From Raineyella sp. LH-20 (GTDB lineage Bacteria; Actinomycetota; Actinomycetes; Propionibacteriales; Propionibacteriaceae), in the NCBI RefSeq assembly GCF_033110965.1, contig NZ_CP137003.1, forward strand, positions 1,736,001 to 1,800,000: a DNA stretch of 64,000 bases. The letters are read 5' to 3'. Positions within the stretch are counted from its first letter, which is position 1, and every line of letters begins with the position of its first letter. Shown here one piece after another: positions 8,418 to 16,611 of the stretch. Both the position numbers and the translations under genes were made by a program. The notes below the pieces were generated by a model. The model saw only the letters and a list, made by a program, of their open reading frames with translations, searched no databases and was not told the DNA's origin.

Positions 8418-9560
8418 TCAGTCTCCAGCAATCTGTCGGAGGTGCTCTACCCGACGTCTGAACTCTTGCTCGAATGAATGCTTGCGCATGAAGGCGATGC
8501 CGTTGGCGGAGGCTGCAGTGAGTGACTCGCCATCGGCTGCGAGTTCGGCGACTTTGTGCAACAAGGATTTCCTGTCGCGCATGGGGACCACCCATCCAAA
8601 GGCGGCCTCCTTGGTCAGTGTGCGGAGGGCTTCGTTGTCGAAACCTATGACGGGAACGCCGAGGCCTGCCGTCTCCAAATACGTGCCCGCTGGATCACCT
8701 TGTACGTGGGGGAGGACCATCAGGTCGATGGCGTCGCGTACGAACGGGACCCAATCGCGGTCGAACGAAACGTCCCCATGGAACTTGACGCCCTCGCCGG
8801 CTTCGCGGCGCAGGTCAGGCTCCATCGGCCCAGTGCCGAAGATGTCCAGTGTGCAGGGGATTCCTGCTTCCTGCAGGTCCCGTGCGAGCTGCACCGCATG
8901 CTGCGGGCCTTTGATCGGGATGTGGCGTCCGGAGAAGCCGAGGCGCAAGGGTCCGTCTGGCGGTCGCCTGGATCGCCCACGCGAGGGCAGTTGATCAGTG
9001 CGGAGCCTCGTGTCGAAGAACAGCAGAGGTGATGGGGATTCTCGGTGAAGAGCAAGCCATGTCGGCCACCCGTTGGCCTGGAGTCCATCGGCGCGTCTCA
9101 CTAGCCGGCGAAGCAAGAGTTCTTCCTTGACCGCCCCACCGAAGATCCGAAGGCGCTCGGAAGCGGGTGGCTTCCCGGCAAGTTGAATACCTATCCTTGT
9201 CTGCAGGGACTGCTCCGAGATATAGACGACCCGGGCGCCGGTGGTCAGCAGTTGTGCATTCGATACCCGCAGCAGAGCCACAACGATCGCTGAGGTGCCG
9301 AAAGACCGTACCGTTGAGATGGGGTTGCTGGCCGGCATGTAACAAAAGTTCTCGGCGTTGGGGTCGATCCATTGTGAGCCAAGATTCTCCCCGTCAACTG
9401 AGTCGGTGTGTCGGGATTCTTCTGGGGTGATCCAGATCGTTTCGCCCGGCCAGTATTCGGCGTAGGCGCGGAGCCCGGAAAGTGTTTTGCTCGTCATTCT
9501 TATGCAGCCGTCCTCCCTCCGCCGCGTGGTGCCAGGGGTCAGGATGATGAGCTTGCGCAC
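8418..9560 (-). CDS. Glycosyltransferase family 4 (GT-B)
   Basis: A 380-residue GT-B transferase. The donor domain reads RLGFSGRHIPIKGPQHAV, then LDIFGTGPMEPDL, then PHVQGDPAGTYLETAGLGVP, which takes the place of the usual E-x7-E loop. The N-domain carries ARVVYISEQSLQTRIGIQ. GTG at 9560 has GGGAAGGAA upstream and is preferred to the longer frame beginning at 9680, whose first 40 residues overlap the end of the ABC transporter gene. A few bases separate its stop from the TTG start of the next transferase, so it is part of the same operon. Confidence 0.78.
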   Translation of the reverse strand: MRKLIILTPGTTRRREDGCIRMTSKTLSGLRAYAEYWPGETIWITPEESRHTDSVDGENLGSQWIDPNAENFCYMPASNPISTVRSFGTSAIVVALLRVSNAQLLTTGARVVYISEQSLQTRIGIQLAGKPPASERLRIFGGAVKEELLLRRLVRRADGLQANGWPTWLALHRESPSPLLFFDTRLRTDQLPSRGRSRRPPDGPLRLGFSGRHIPIKGPQHAVQLARDLQEAGIPCTLDIFGTGPMEPDLRREAGEGVKFHGDVSFDRDWVPFVRDAIDLMVLPHVQGDPAGTYLETAGLGVPVIGFDNEALRTLTKEAAFGWVVPMRDRKSLLHKVAELAADGESLTAASANGIAFMRKHSFEQEFRRRVEHLRQIAGD

Positions 9561-9645
9561 GAGCCGTTCCTTCCCTCGATATCCGTGGTCGGCATGCGGT
9601 CGACCCTCGGTGTGCGGCGGTGCCTGATCTCGACCGTACGGGACG

Positions 9646-11478
9646 TCAGACCAACTGACCGAGCTCGACCAGCCGTGCAAACTCGGCGTTCGTCTCGCGC
9701 AACGAGGACATCGTCCCTCGGTCGGCGAGCCGGCCTCCGGAGAAGAAGAGGATCTCGTCGGCGTTCCGTACGGTCGACAGTCGGTGTGCCACGACGATGA
9801 CGGTCATCGTGCCGTGCAATGCTTCGAGCGTCGCTGTGATCTCGTGCTCGGTCTCGTTGTCTAGGGCACTGGTTGCCTCGTCGAGCACGAGCACTTCGGG
9901 CCGGAAATAGAGTGCACGAGCGATGCCGATGCGTTGGGCCTGCCCGCCGGAGATCCGTGCGCCGCCCTCGCCGACGAAGGTGTCGAGGCCATCGGGCATC
10001 GCGTCGAGAAGATCCTGGAGTTGGGCCTGGTGAATGGCTCGCTGCAGGGCCCCCGGGTCGATGTCTGCCGATGGTTCACCGAAGGTGATCAGGTCACGGA
10101 CGGTGGCGTCCCACAGGTAGACCTTCTGGGAGACCGCGGCCACAGTGCGCCGCCATGCCCGCGGATGTTGCGAGATGTTGGTCCCGTTGACAGTAATCGT
10201 CCCCTCGGTGGGGTGGAACAGGGTGAGAAGGAGATCAGCAAAGGTGGTCTTCCCGGCACCCGACGAACCCACCAATGCCACGGTGTGGCCTTGGTGGATG
10301 GTGACGGAGACACCCGACAACACCGGGGTGCTGGAATCTGGATAGCAGAAGCCAACGTCCGTCACCACGATGTCGCCGCTCGGCAAGGGCATGTCGTGTG
10401 AGGCTTCCTGGGGTGTTTGTGATTCGGCGGACGCCAGTTCGTCCATTTGCTCCACTACCCGGTCGAGCGCCGATCGGTTGGCCCGTACGCCGTTGACCGC
10501 CGCGACGACTCGATTGAGTGCCGGCGCGATGCGGATCGAAGCCGCTGCGAACACGGCCAGCAGGCCGAGCGCTTCGGCTTCGGGATGGGCCCCGAACATC
10601 AGAATGCCGATGATCAGCACGCCGGCGATCATCACGATTTCCATCAGGTAGCGAGGCAGCTCGCCGAGTACCTGCTGCACACGAGCAGGATGAACGTAGG
10701 CCAGGCGATTGTCGGCGAAGCGGTCGGCGAACATGTCTTCGCGTCCGAAGATTCGGGATTCGCGGAAGCCTTCGATGGCGGGATTGAGAGCTGCCCACAT
10801 CTGGGTGTTGAGGGTCAGCGCTTGGAGACCGTAGCGCAGGGCGTGGGGCTTGATCACCCGAACCATGAGAAGGGCCGCCCCTCCGAAGACCACCACCGCG
10901 ACCGCGGATGACGCGGGTGCGAGAACCACAAGTGTGCCCAGAAGGACCACTGACGTGACGATATCCGTGATCATTCCGATCACGTTGAGCAGAATTCCAC
11001 TCAGTGCTGAAGTGATTGAACCGGTTACCGTCTGGATGATGTCGGCCTTCATGCGGCGACGATGCGTCAAGTAGCTCGCATGGACGTATCGCCGGAGCAT
11101 CTCGGCTGAAGCCGCCGCAGCCGCTCTCGACATCTCGCCGATACTCCACCATCGCATGGCGATCATGGTGACGTTCTTGAAGATGAACATCAAACCTACG
11201 AACAGAGTCGTGTACAACAACAGAATCTTGCGATCACTGGTGTGAGCGATAGGGACGAGATAGAGTTCCACAACTGGAGGCAAGCCCTGCGGTGTGGTGA
11301 GGATCTGCATCAGCGGCGCCATCGCGACGACCGCGAGCATATCCATCAGTGCGGAGATCACCGAGACGAAGGCCATCAGAATGAGCGGCCAGCGCATTCG
11401 CCAAGGGACGAGCGTTAAGACTGCGCGCAGTTTCGCGACCGTCGATCTTTCCGATACGGGCTCCGCGCTGCTTCCCAT
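9646..11478 (-). CDS. ABC transporter, fused permease–ATPase (lipid/glycan flippase type)
   Basis: Half-transporter of about 610 residues. Six hydrophobic segments occupy roughly residues 25-330, then an ATPase domain with Walker A GSSGAGKTT, signature ISGGQAQRIG, Walker B VLVLDEATSALD and H-loop VVAHRLST. By family and context it most likely flips a lipid-linked oligosaccharide (MsbA/PglK-like) for the glycan made by the neighbouring transferases; a drug or lipid exporter is the alternative. Start: the frame has ATGs at 11541, 11493 and 11478; only the last has a strong site (GAGGGGGAAC), so the shorter form is taken. A 265-bp gap precedes it, so it may have its own promoter. Confidence 0.88.
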   Translation of the reverse strand: MGSSAEPVSERSTVAKLRAVLTLVPWRMRWPLILMAFVSVISALMDMLAVVAMAPLMQILTTPQGLPPVVELYLVPIAHTSDRKILLLYTTLFVGLMFIFKNVTMIAMRWWSIGEMSRAAAAASAEMLRRYVHASYLTHRRRMKADIIQTVTGSITSALSGILLNVIGMITDIVTSVVLLGTLVVLAPASSAVAVVVFGGAALLMVRVIKPHALRYGLQALTLNTQMWAALNPAIEGFRESRIFGREDMFADRFADNRLAYVHPARVQQVLGELPRYLMEIVMIAGVLIIGILMFGAHPEAEALGLLAVFAAASIRIAPALNRVVAAVNGVRANRSALDRVVEQMDELASAESQTPQEASHDMPLPSGDIVVTDVGFCYPDSSTPVLSGVSVTIHQGHTVALVGSSGAGKTTFADLLLTLFHPTEGTITVNGTNISQHPRAWRRTVAAVSQKVYLWDATVRDLITFGEPSADIDPGALQRAIHQAQLQDLLDAMPDGLDTFVGEGGARISGGQAQRIGIARALYFRPEVLVLDEATSALDNETEHEITATLEALHGTMTVIVVAHRLSTVRNADEILFFSGGRLADRGTMSSLRETNAEFARLVELGQLV

Positions 11479-11743
11479 CCAGTTCCCCCTCATGGCTGGC
11501 TCGGCCCCGTGGATACGGGCTGCCAGCATCCTATCGGGCATGAGAGACTCTGGCCGGGACGACCGTTGCCGGACCGCGGACGCTTCCCACTGGCCACGAC
11601 CGTGGCGGACCGGAGTGCCGCTGGGCTCTGTGGATCCTGCGAGCTGGCCGCTGTGGTTCCGGGGACGGCCTTGGTGACACCTTGAACTGCGGAGGCGTCT
11701 TGGACGCGCGGCGCACGCCGGCGCCTCGCAACCGATGTCCCCG
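11479..11743. other. Intergenic gap inside the glycan operon
   Basis: This 265-bp stretch separates the GT2 stop from the ABC transporter start. Reading frames across it look non-coding. It holds a candidate leftward -10 box (TAGGAT on the minus strand, 11528-11533) and the ribosome binding site of the transporter. No terminator was seen. Confidence 0.5.
11528..11533 (-). promoter_or_regulatory. Candidate -10 box for the ABC transporter
   Basis: TAGGAT on the minus strand, about 50 bp upstream of the chosen ATG. It matches the hexamer seen at many other starts in this window. No convincing -35 was found. Confidence 0.35.
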
Positions 11744-12601
11744 TCAGAGAGGGCTGGACGTGTGGCGCCGGATCGTCTCCGAGAAGCGAGCCCCTTCGAA
11801 GCTCACGGCGCCGAGTGCCCGGCTCAGCCCGCCACGCCGTGCGACGCCGGGGAGCTGCTTTGCCCACTCCCAGAACCAGCGGAGGGATGTCCGTATCGAG
11901 GCCGGTGCTGGTATCCCCGGATCGTGGCGATGCTTGTCGTAGAGGTGAACATGGCCGCGTCCATAACGCCATTGCTGACGCAGCAGTGTTCTGAGCCCGG
12001 GGCGTTGGTAGTAGTCCACCACGGCTTCGGGCGCCAGGGTGATATCCAAGCCTGCCGCGGTGATTCGCCAGCCGAAGTCGACGTCCTCCTGGCCCAGCGA
12101 CAGGTCCTCGTCGAACAACCCGACCGATGTCAGCACCTCACGGCGCATCCCCATGTTGCAGCCTGGCATGTATCCGCGGAACTTCATCGCGATCGGGACG
12201 GCGTCGGTGTTCCACATCTCGATCGGATCGCGCTGGTCCGGATGGATGATGTGGAGCGGCCCTGTTGCTGACGATGACGTTGCCAGTGCTCGGACCATGG
12301 CCTCGACCCATCCGGGGTGGACGCGATCATCGGCATCGCAGATGAGGATGAGATCTTCGGTCGACGCGGTGATCGCCGAATTCCTTGCGTGTGCCACACC
12401 TTGCCGTGCGTACGCCTCCACCAGGTCAAGTTGCAGAAACTTCGGTTTCCAGCCCGCACAGAGGGATTTCGTGTTGTCGGAGGAGCGATTGTCGCTGACA
12501 ATGACGCGGAAATTCAGGTTGGTTTGGGAGTCCGGGGCGCTCAACTGGCGTGGCAAGGTGTGGGCAGCATTGAATGCGGGGACGATGACGACGACGCTCA
12601 T
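11744..12601 (-). CDS. Glycosyltransferase family 2
   Basis: A 285-residue GT-A enzyme. It opens SVVVIVPAFNAAHTLPRQL, has SDNRSSDNT in the nucleotide-binding half, a DAD metal-binding motif in LILICDADDRVHPGW, and the distal acidic motif SLGQEDVDFGWR. Its ATG at 12601 overlaps the stop of the upstream acyltransferase (ATGA), so the two are probably translated together. The family signature is complete. Likely adds a sugar early in assembly, but nothing in the sequence fixes the donor or acceptor. Confidence 0.84.
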   Translation of the reverse strand: MSVVVIVPAFNAAHTLPRQLSAPDSQTNLNFRVIVSDNRSSDNTKSLCAGWKPKFLQLDLVEAYARQGVAHARNSAITASTEDLILICDADDRVHPGWVEAMVRALATSSSATGPLHIIHPDQRDPIEMWNTDAVPIAMKFRGYMPGCNMGMRREVLTSVGLFDEDLSLGQEDVDFGWRITAAGLDITLAPEAVVDYYQRPGLRTLLRQQWRYGRGHVHLYDKHRHDPGIPAPASIRTSLRWFWEWAKQLPGVARRGGLSRALGAVSFEGARFSETIRRHTSSPL

Positions 12602-13656
12602 TCAAGTGTCTCAATCCTTGTGGCTGACGGTCGGGGAAATCGGACCTTTTTGAATCTCATCACCGGCTTCTCGACCCAGATCCACGAGGCGGCTGCCAAC
12701 GGGATCGTCAGGGCTAGCGCCAACAGGCAGGTCACGACGAATGGGAGACGATCACCCGCAACGATCGCCAGGAACTGCTGAACGGGAAAGGCGTAGATGT
12801 AGACGCCGTAGGAGAGGTCGTTCCGCGCGCCCCACCTGACCGGCAGTCGGGCACCCAGCCACAGAAGCAATACGCCGTAGGGGAGTTGCCCCCAAGCTGG
12901 CGCGAGTCCGAACGCGCTCAGCAGTGCGACCGTGCCCAGTGCAGTGGCTCCGACCCACCAATGCGTCGGGATGTGGTCACGTACGAAGAACAGGAACATC
13001 CCTGTGCAGAAGAAAGCTGCCAGGCGAAGCCCGTTCAGATAGAGGTTCGTGGTGACATCGAGTGGCCCGATCGCCAACGGGAGTCCGACCACCGTGGCGA
13101 AGGTCAGTGTTCCGAAGACGACCGCACCGTGCTTCCGGGCCAACGGAATCGTCAGCAGCACACCCGCCACGAGGTAGGCCCCGAACTCGTACCAGAGGGT
13201 CCAGAGTGATCCGTTCCAGACGTTCGGATACGGGACGTCCGCCAAGGTGGTGCCGACGTTCCAGACGTTCATCCGGAGTGCCCAGTCGGCGGCGAGGTAT
13301 CTGAAGCCGTCCAACGGGGAGTATGTGTTCCCGGTCAGCAAGGTCGACAAAGGCGCGAACAGAAAGGCCGTGAGGGCGAGGTTCACCCAAAAGCCTGGCA
13401 GGATGCGGAGTGCCCGTCGCCACAGATAGGTGACCGGTCCGGTGCGCAGTCGACTTCCGGCGATGAGGTAGCCCGAGGCGATGAAGAAGCCGTTCACCGC
13501 CCATCCTCCCCAGCCTTCCAGGCGGTCGTACCAGCCGGCACCGTACCCGGCGACGGGGATGGTGTGGCTGACGATGACCGCCGAGGCCAGGCACAGGCGC
13601 ACGAAGTTGAGCGCATTGTCGTGGGAGCTGAGTGCCTCCCCAAGGCTTGTCCTCAC
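12598..13656 (-). CDS. Acyltransferase 3 family protein (OafA-like)
   Basis: A 352-residue integral membrane protein with about ten hydrophobic segments. It transfers an acetyl or other acyl group to a glycan during surface-polysaccharide modification. The N-terminal NALNFVRLCLASAVIVSHT contains the family's conserved Arg and His region; WAVNGFFIASGYLIAGS and the mid-protein NGSLWTLWYEFGAYLVAG are the other recognisable blocks. The start is GTG at 13656 with an AGAGGG element about eight bases upstream. It is the first gene of the leftward run and is coupled to the following GT2 by ATGA. Its upstream gap is shared with the divergent lipoprotein gene at 13778. Confidence 0.88.
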   Translation of the reverse strand: MRTSLGEALSSHDNALNFVRLCLASAVIVSHTIPVAGYGAGWYDRLEGWGGWAVNGFFIASGYLIAGSRLRTGPVTYLWRRALRILPGFWVNLALTAFLFAPLSTLLTGNTYSPLDGFRYLAADWALRMNVWNVGTTLADVPYPNVWNGSLWTLWYEFGAYLVAGVLLTIPLARKHGAVVFGTLTFATVVGLPLAIGPLDVTTNLYLNGLRLAAFFCTGMFLFFVRDHIPTHWWVGATALGTVALLSAFGLAPAWGQLPYGVLLLWLGARLPVRWGARNDLSYGVYIYAFPVQQFLAIVAGDRLPFVVTCLLALALTIPLAAASWIWVEKPVMRFKKVRFPRPSATRIETLE

Positions 13657-13744
13657 GGAGGCACCCTCTCAGGCCTTCGCTTCAAAGGTCAACTTATCTA
13701 CTCGGTCATGCGGCGTGCTGGTTTGCTCCGGACGCGCGGAGCCC

Positions 13745-13771
13745 TTGACGCCTTGACTCCGCGGGCAGACT
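13745..13771 (+). promoter_or_regulatory. Leaderless-type promoter of the YdcF-like lipoprotein
   Basis: TTGACG (13745-13750), 15 bases, then CAGACT (13766-13771), six bases and the ATG at 13778. The spacing equals that of the other starts in this window without a Shine–Dalgarno sequence. Confidence 0.5.
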
Positions 13772-13777
13772 CTGGGC

Positions 13778-14350
13778 ATGCGGATGCGAGCGGGGGGCCG
13801 GCGCGGCCATCGGCGATGGCGGGCGGTGCTCGCCGGGCTGGCGGTGCTGCTGCTGTCGGGATGCGCGACGGTGGCGGCGACCTTCGTCGCACGCCCTCGG
13901 GTCGACGCGGTGCAAACAGTGGATGCCCTGTATGTGATCGGACCGGCCGAGGGCGGGATCGCCGACGCCCGGCGGCTGATGGCGGAGGGAAAGGCGCGGA
14001 CGCTCGTCGTCACGATGACGATGGACACCAGAACCGGCAAGGTCTACCCGAAGGACATGTGCGACCCGGCGGCCTGGGAGGTCGTCTGCGTCAAGCCTGA
14101 TCCGTACACCACCCGGGGCGAGGCGGCAGCGTTGGCACGCCTGGCCACGGAACGTGGCTGGTCGCGGGTGGCGGTGATGACCGATACCAGCCACATCGCC
14201 CGGACCCGCCTGTGGATGGACCGCTGTGTGCCGGTGCCGGTGTCCGTGTGGGCCTCCAGCGAGCGACGTACGCCCCTCTCCTGGGCGGGGGCCGTCGTGT
14301 ACCAAAGCGGGGCATGGGTCAAGGCGCAAATCCAGCCCCGCTGTCCCTGA
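13778..14350 (+). CDS. Putative lipoprotein, YdcF/SanA (DUF218) family
   Basis: A 190-residue secreted protein. After a basic N-terminus, a hydrophobic stretch ends in the lipobox LSGC with Cys29, so it is probably lipid-anchored on the cell surface. The mature part starts VDALYVIGPAEGGIADARRL and continues with VAVMTDTSHIARTRLWMDRC, the order seen in DUF218/YdcF proteins, which in other bacteria act in envelope homeostasis with unresolved biochemistry. The conserved D..LYVIG and (T/S)..H..R blocks are present. It stands divergent to the acyltransferase at the head of the glycan operon. Family call fairly secure, function unknown. Confidence 0.72.
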   Translation: MRMRAGGRRGHRRWRAVLAGLAVLLLSGCATVAATFVARPRVDAVQTVDALYVIGPAEGGIADARRLMAEGKARTLVVTMTMDTRTGKVYPKDMCDPAAWEVVCVKPDPYTTRGEAAALARLATERGWSRVAVMTDTSHIARTRLWMDRCVPVPVSVWASSERRTPLSWAGAVVYQSGAWVKAQIQPRCP

Positions 14351-14439
14351 TCCGCTGTTTTTGGTGCGTGGCCGACAACGTGTTGGGTTCTGAATGGTCT
14401 CTCGCCGTCGCGGCCTCCGATTGAGCCCGACAGGCACTC

Positions 14440-15192
14440 ATGAGCGACGACCACATCGCTCGTGAGCGGATCGCTGTCGCGCTGTTCGGCCCTGCGATCG
14501 CTCCGTCTGAACCGGTGGTCCGGGGCACGTTCGCCCCAGAGCGGCCGGGTGTCCTCCTCGTCGCCAGCGATTGGGAGCGTAAGGGAGGGGCGGACGCACT
14601 GGCGGCGTTCACCGAACTGCGGAAGGCGATTCCCGGTGCCACACTCACCGTGGTGGGCGACGCTGTTCCGCGTCTGCCGGAGGGGGTTGTCGGCCTTCGT
14701 CGGGTCGACCGGACCCGGATGGCCGAGGCGTACGCCTCGCACGATGTGCTGCTGGAACTCGCTCGCAGCAATGCCGCCGGCGTGACTCTCACCGACGTCG
14801 CCGGATTCGGTTTACCCGCGGTGGCAACGGACATAGGAGGCGTGAGCAGTGTCGTCAGGAACGACACCTCAGGAGTGCTCCTCGCTCCGGGCCCCCATCT
14901 GGCGGAGCGGGCGGCGTCCGCCATCACTCGCATCTGCACGACGCCGGGCCTCTGGCACCACCTCGTGCAGGGATCTCTCGATCATGCGCGCGAAGTACTC
15001 AATTGGGATCACTGGGCTGACGTGACGCTCTCGGTGCTGGGTGAGTGTGCGGCTGAGTATTCTGGTGACAAGGACGACCGCGACAGGCAGGTCATCGGCT
15101 GCGGGGTAGGGTCCCCTGATGTCCAAGTCGAGACTTTCTTTGAGAAGGCCTTACTGCTGATTTCCCGACATGTTCCCCGGGGTGGCCGCTAG
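14440..15192 (+). pseudogene. Glycosyltransferase family 4 fragment (donor domain only)
   Basis: A 250-codon frame holding only the C-terminal half of a GT4 enzyme: VLLVASDWERKGGADALAAF at the domain start, then TLTVVGDAVP, and a degenerate catalytic loop ARSNAAGVTLTDVAGFGLP followed by GGVSSVV. There is no N-terminal acceptor domain; a stop lies in frame 16 bases before the ATG and no homologous coding is visible further upstream. The last 30 or so residues do not look like the family. The ATG has no clear ribosome site. I read it as a truncated remnant of a transferase gene at the right edge of the glycan locus. A functional single-domain protein is less likely. Confidence 0.6.
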
Positions 15193-15195
15193 GGT
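15190..15195 (+). promoter_or_regulatory. Candidate -10 box for the gene at 15243
   Basis: TAGGGT about 47 bp upstream of the ATG. This would give a leader of roughly 40 bases ending in the GAGGGGGGA ribosome binding site. Confidence 0.4.
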
Positions 15196-15242
15196 GGTTC
15201 GTAGGCCGCCAGGGGAGAGATGAAGGGTTCGAGGGGGGATCT

Positions 15243-16160
15243 ATGACGACAGAGTCGTTGCATGAATTGGTGGGTCAAATCGCTGGGTTCGATGCCGCGG
15301 TTGACTGGTGGCTCATGCTTATCGCAGCCGAGGTGGTGGGTGTTGATGAGCGCGTCATGAGAATCTTGCTCCGCAGCGACTCGTCGGCAGCGAAGGTCTC
15401 CAAGATAAAGCAGCTCATTGAAGGAGCTGGTGCGCCTCAGGCTGCCGTCTTCGAGCCGTTGACTCGAGTGAGCAAGCTTAAGGATCGCCGTGATGAGGCC
15501 GTTCATGCCTACTACGTTGAAGGCGTTGAAGGTGAGTACACCAGGCACCGAATCCGCTCGGCTCCTGTCACGGTGAATCGCGTCGATCTAGAGGAGTTGC
15601 GCGACGATTACCAGCAACTGGTCGGCCGGAGTCGCGCTGCTGCTGGGGACGCTGCGGAATTTCAGCGCGATTGCTTCGAAGTTCTTGCCGCCTATCGGCT
15701 TCAGCAGTCGGGGCGGATCGATGCCTTGCAGGAAGCCTCGGAGACAGGGGAGTTGGTACTCACTTTGTTCGGCCAAGGGAGATTCGAGGTCGGCGTCGTC
15801 GAGGCGTCCGACCCGCGTGACGACCTCAGTCAACCGCAGGCGACAGCACGCATTCAGCTCCGAAACGGACGGGTGGACCTGACGTTGGCCGACGGTCGCG
15901 AGGTGTCTGGAGGAGATACCGGCTGGCGTGATGTACTTGAGCAAGTCAGGACGGTAACGCCGTCGGCTCGCCGCCGCTACTGGCGGCGAACGAACGACCT
16001 TGAGCAGTATGTCAGCGACGAGCGTGAGTGGTGGCCGCCCGCCGGCCTCGACGAGCGCCTGACTTCAGAATCTGCTGTCGATTTGATGGCCCGGTGGCAG
16101 CGGGAACGGCAAGCCTTCTTGTCGACAGGGTTGGATGTGCGAGACCCCGGTGTCGTCTGA
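15243..16160 (+). CDS. Hypothetical protein with HEPN-like RX4HXY motif
   Basis: A 305-residue, apparently cytoplasmic protein that I do not recognise overall. Its first 100 residues are predicted helical and contain R83-DEAV-H88-A-Y90, an exact RX4HXY motif as found in HEPN RNases of toxin–antitoxin and abortive-infection systems. The rest is a mixed helix/strand region with WRDVLEQV and a Trp-rich C-terminus. GAGGGGGGA sits four bases before the ATG. Codon use is visibly less GC-biased than in the housekeeping genes nearby, hinting at acquisition. It is followed by two AlbA_2 ATPase genes. HEPN assignment rests on a short motif plus helical context, so it is tentative. Confidence 0.55.
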   Translation: MTTESLHELVGQIAGFDAAVDWWLMLIAAEVVGVDERVMRILLRSDSSAAKVSKIKQLIEGAGAPQAAVFEPLTRVSKLKDRRDEAVHAYYVEGVEGEYTRHRIRSAPVTVNRVDLEELRDDYQQLVGRSRAAAGDAAEFQRDCFEVLAAYRLQQSGRIDALQEASETGELVLTLFGQGRFEVGVVEASDPRDDLSQPQATARIQLRNGRVDLTLADGREVSGGDTGWRDVLEQVRTVTPSARRRYWRRTNDLEQYVSDEREWWPPAGLDERLTSESAVDLMARWQRERQAFLSTGLDVRDPGVV

Positions 16161-16163
16161 CCC

Positions 16164-16457
16164 CTACCGTCCGCCGGGCGAGACCTCGCCCGGCGCGCGC
16201 CGCTGCCGGACGTGTTGGACGACCCCAATGACGATGATCGCCACGATGCCGAGGATAAGCAGGATCGGCGCGGCGAACATCCCGTAGAGCACGATCGCGT
16301 CGGCCGGAGCGGGGACGCAGCCGAAGCCGATGCCGGTGCACTGCCCGTTGGCGTTCACGGTGGGCAGCGTCAGGTGGAGGATCCAGACGAGCACCGCCGG
16401 CACCACCCACAGCAGTCCCAGCGCGACGACGTACGGGATCCAGCCGTGTCTCTTCAC
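16164..16457 (-). CDS. Small two-helix membrane protein, unknown
   Basis: About 97 residues from the GTG at 16457. Two hydrophobic segments (WIPYVVALGLLWVVPAVLVW and VLYGMFAAPILLILGIVAII) flank an extracytoplasmic loop with two cysteines (QCTGIGFGC). A short basic C-terminal tail follows. No family recognised. The frame is open further upstream to a TTG at 16574 and an ATG at 16499, so the start is uncertain; GTG is favoured because KRHG then leads directly into the first helix. It ends 4 bp from the stop of the HEPN-like gene, facing it. Confidence 0.55.
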   Translation of the reverse strand: MKRHGWIPYVVALGLLWVVPAVLVWILHLTLPTVNANGQCTGIGFGCVPAPADAIVLYGMFAAPILLILGIVAIIVIGVVQHVRQRRAPGEVSPGGR

Positions 16458-16580
16458 GGCCCCAGCGTTCCAGCAATTGGGAGTCGCCCCGGTCGGCATG
16501 TCGAAGGGGCTGGTCTCGGTTGCCTGTGATCTGAGGGAAGAGGTCGCCCCGGCCCGGCCGGCACCTTCCGGCAAGCACTG

Positions 16581-16611
16581 GAAACTACTATAAAAATGTT
16601 AGAGTAAGTTC
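16581..16611 (+). promoter_or_regulatory. Promoter and imperfect inverted repeat at the first AlbA_2 gene
   Basis: TAGAGT (16600-16605), six bases and ATG at 16612 form a leaderless-type promoter. An imperfect inverted repeat (arms 16581-16593 and 16599-16611, 10 of 13 positions matching, 5-base spacer) covers the -10 box up to the base before the ATG, as an autoregulatory operator would. Confidence 0.45.

Noticed and set aside
13657-13777. Defined bidirectional promoter between acyltransferase and lipoprotein genes
   Set aside because: The rightward promoter is supported, but several weak TA-rich hexamers exist on the minus strand and none can be preferred.
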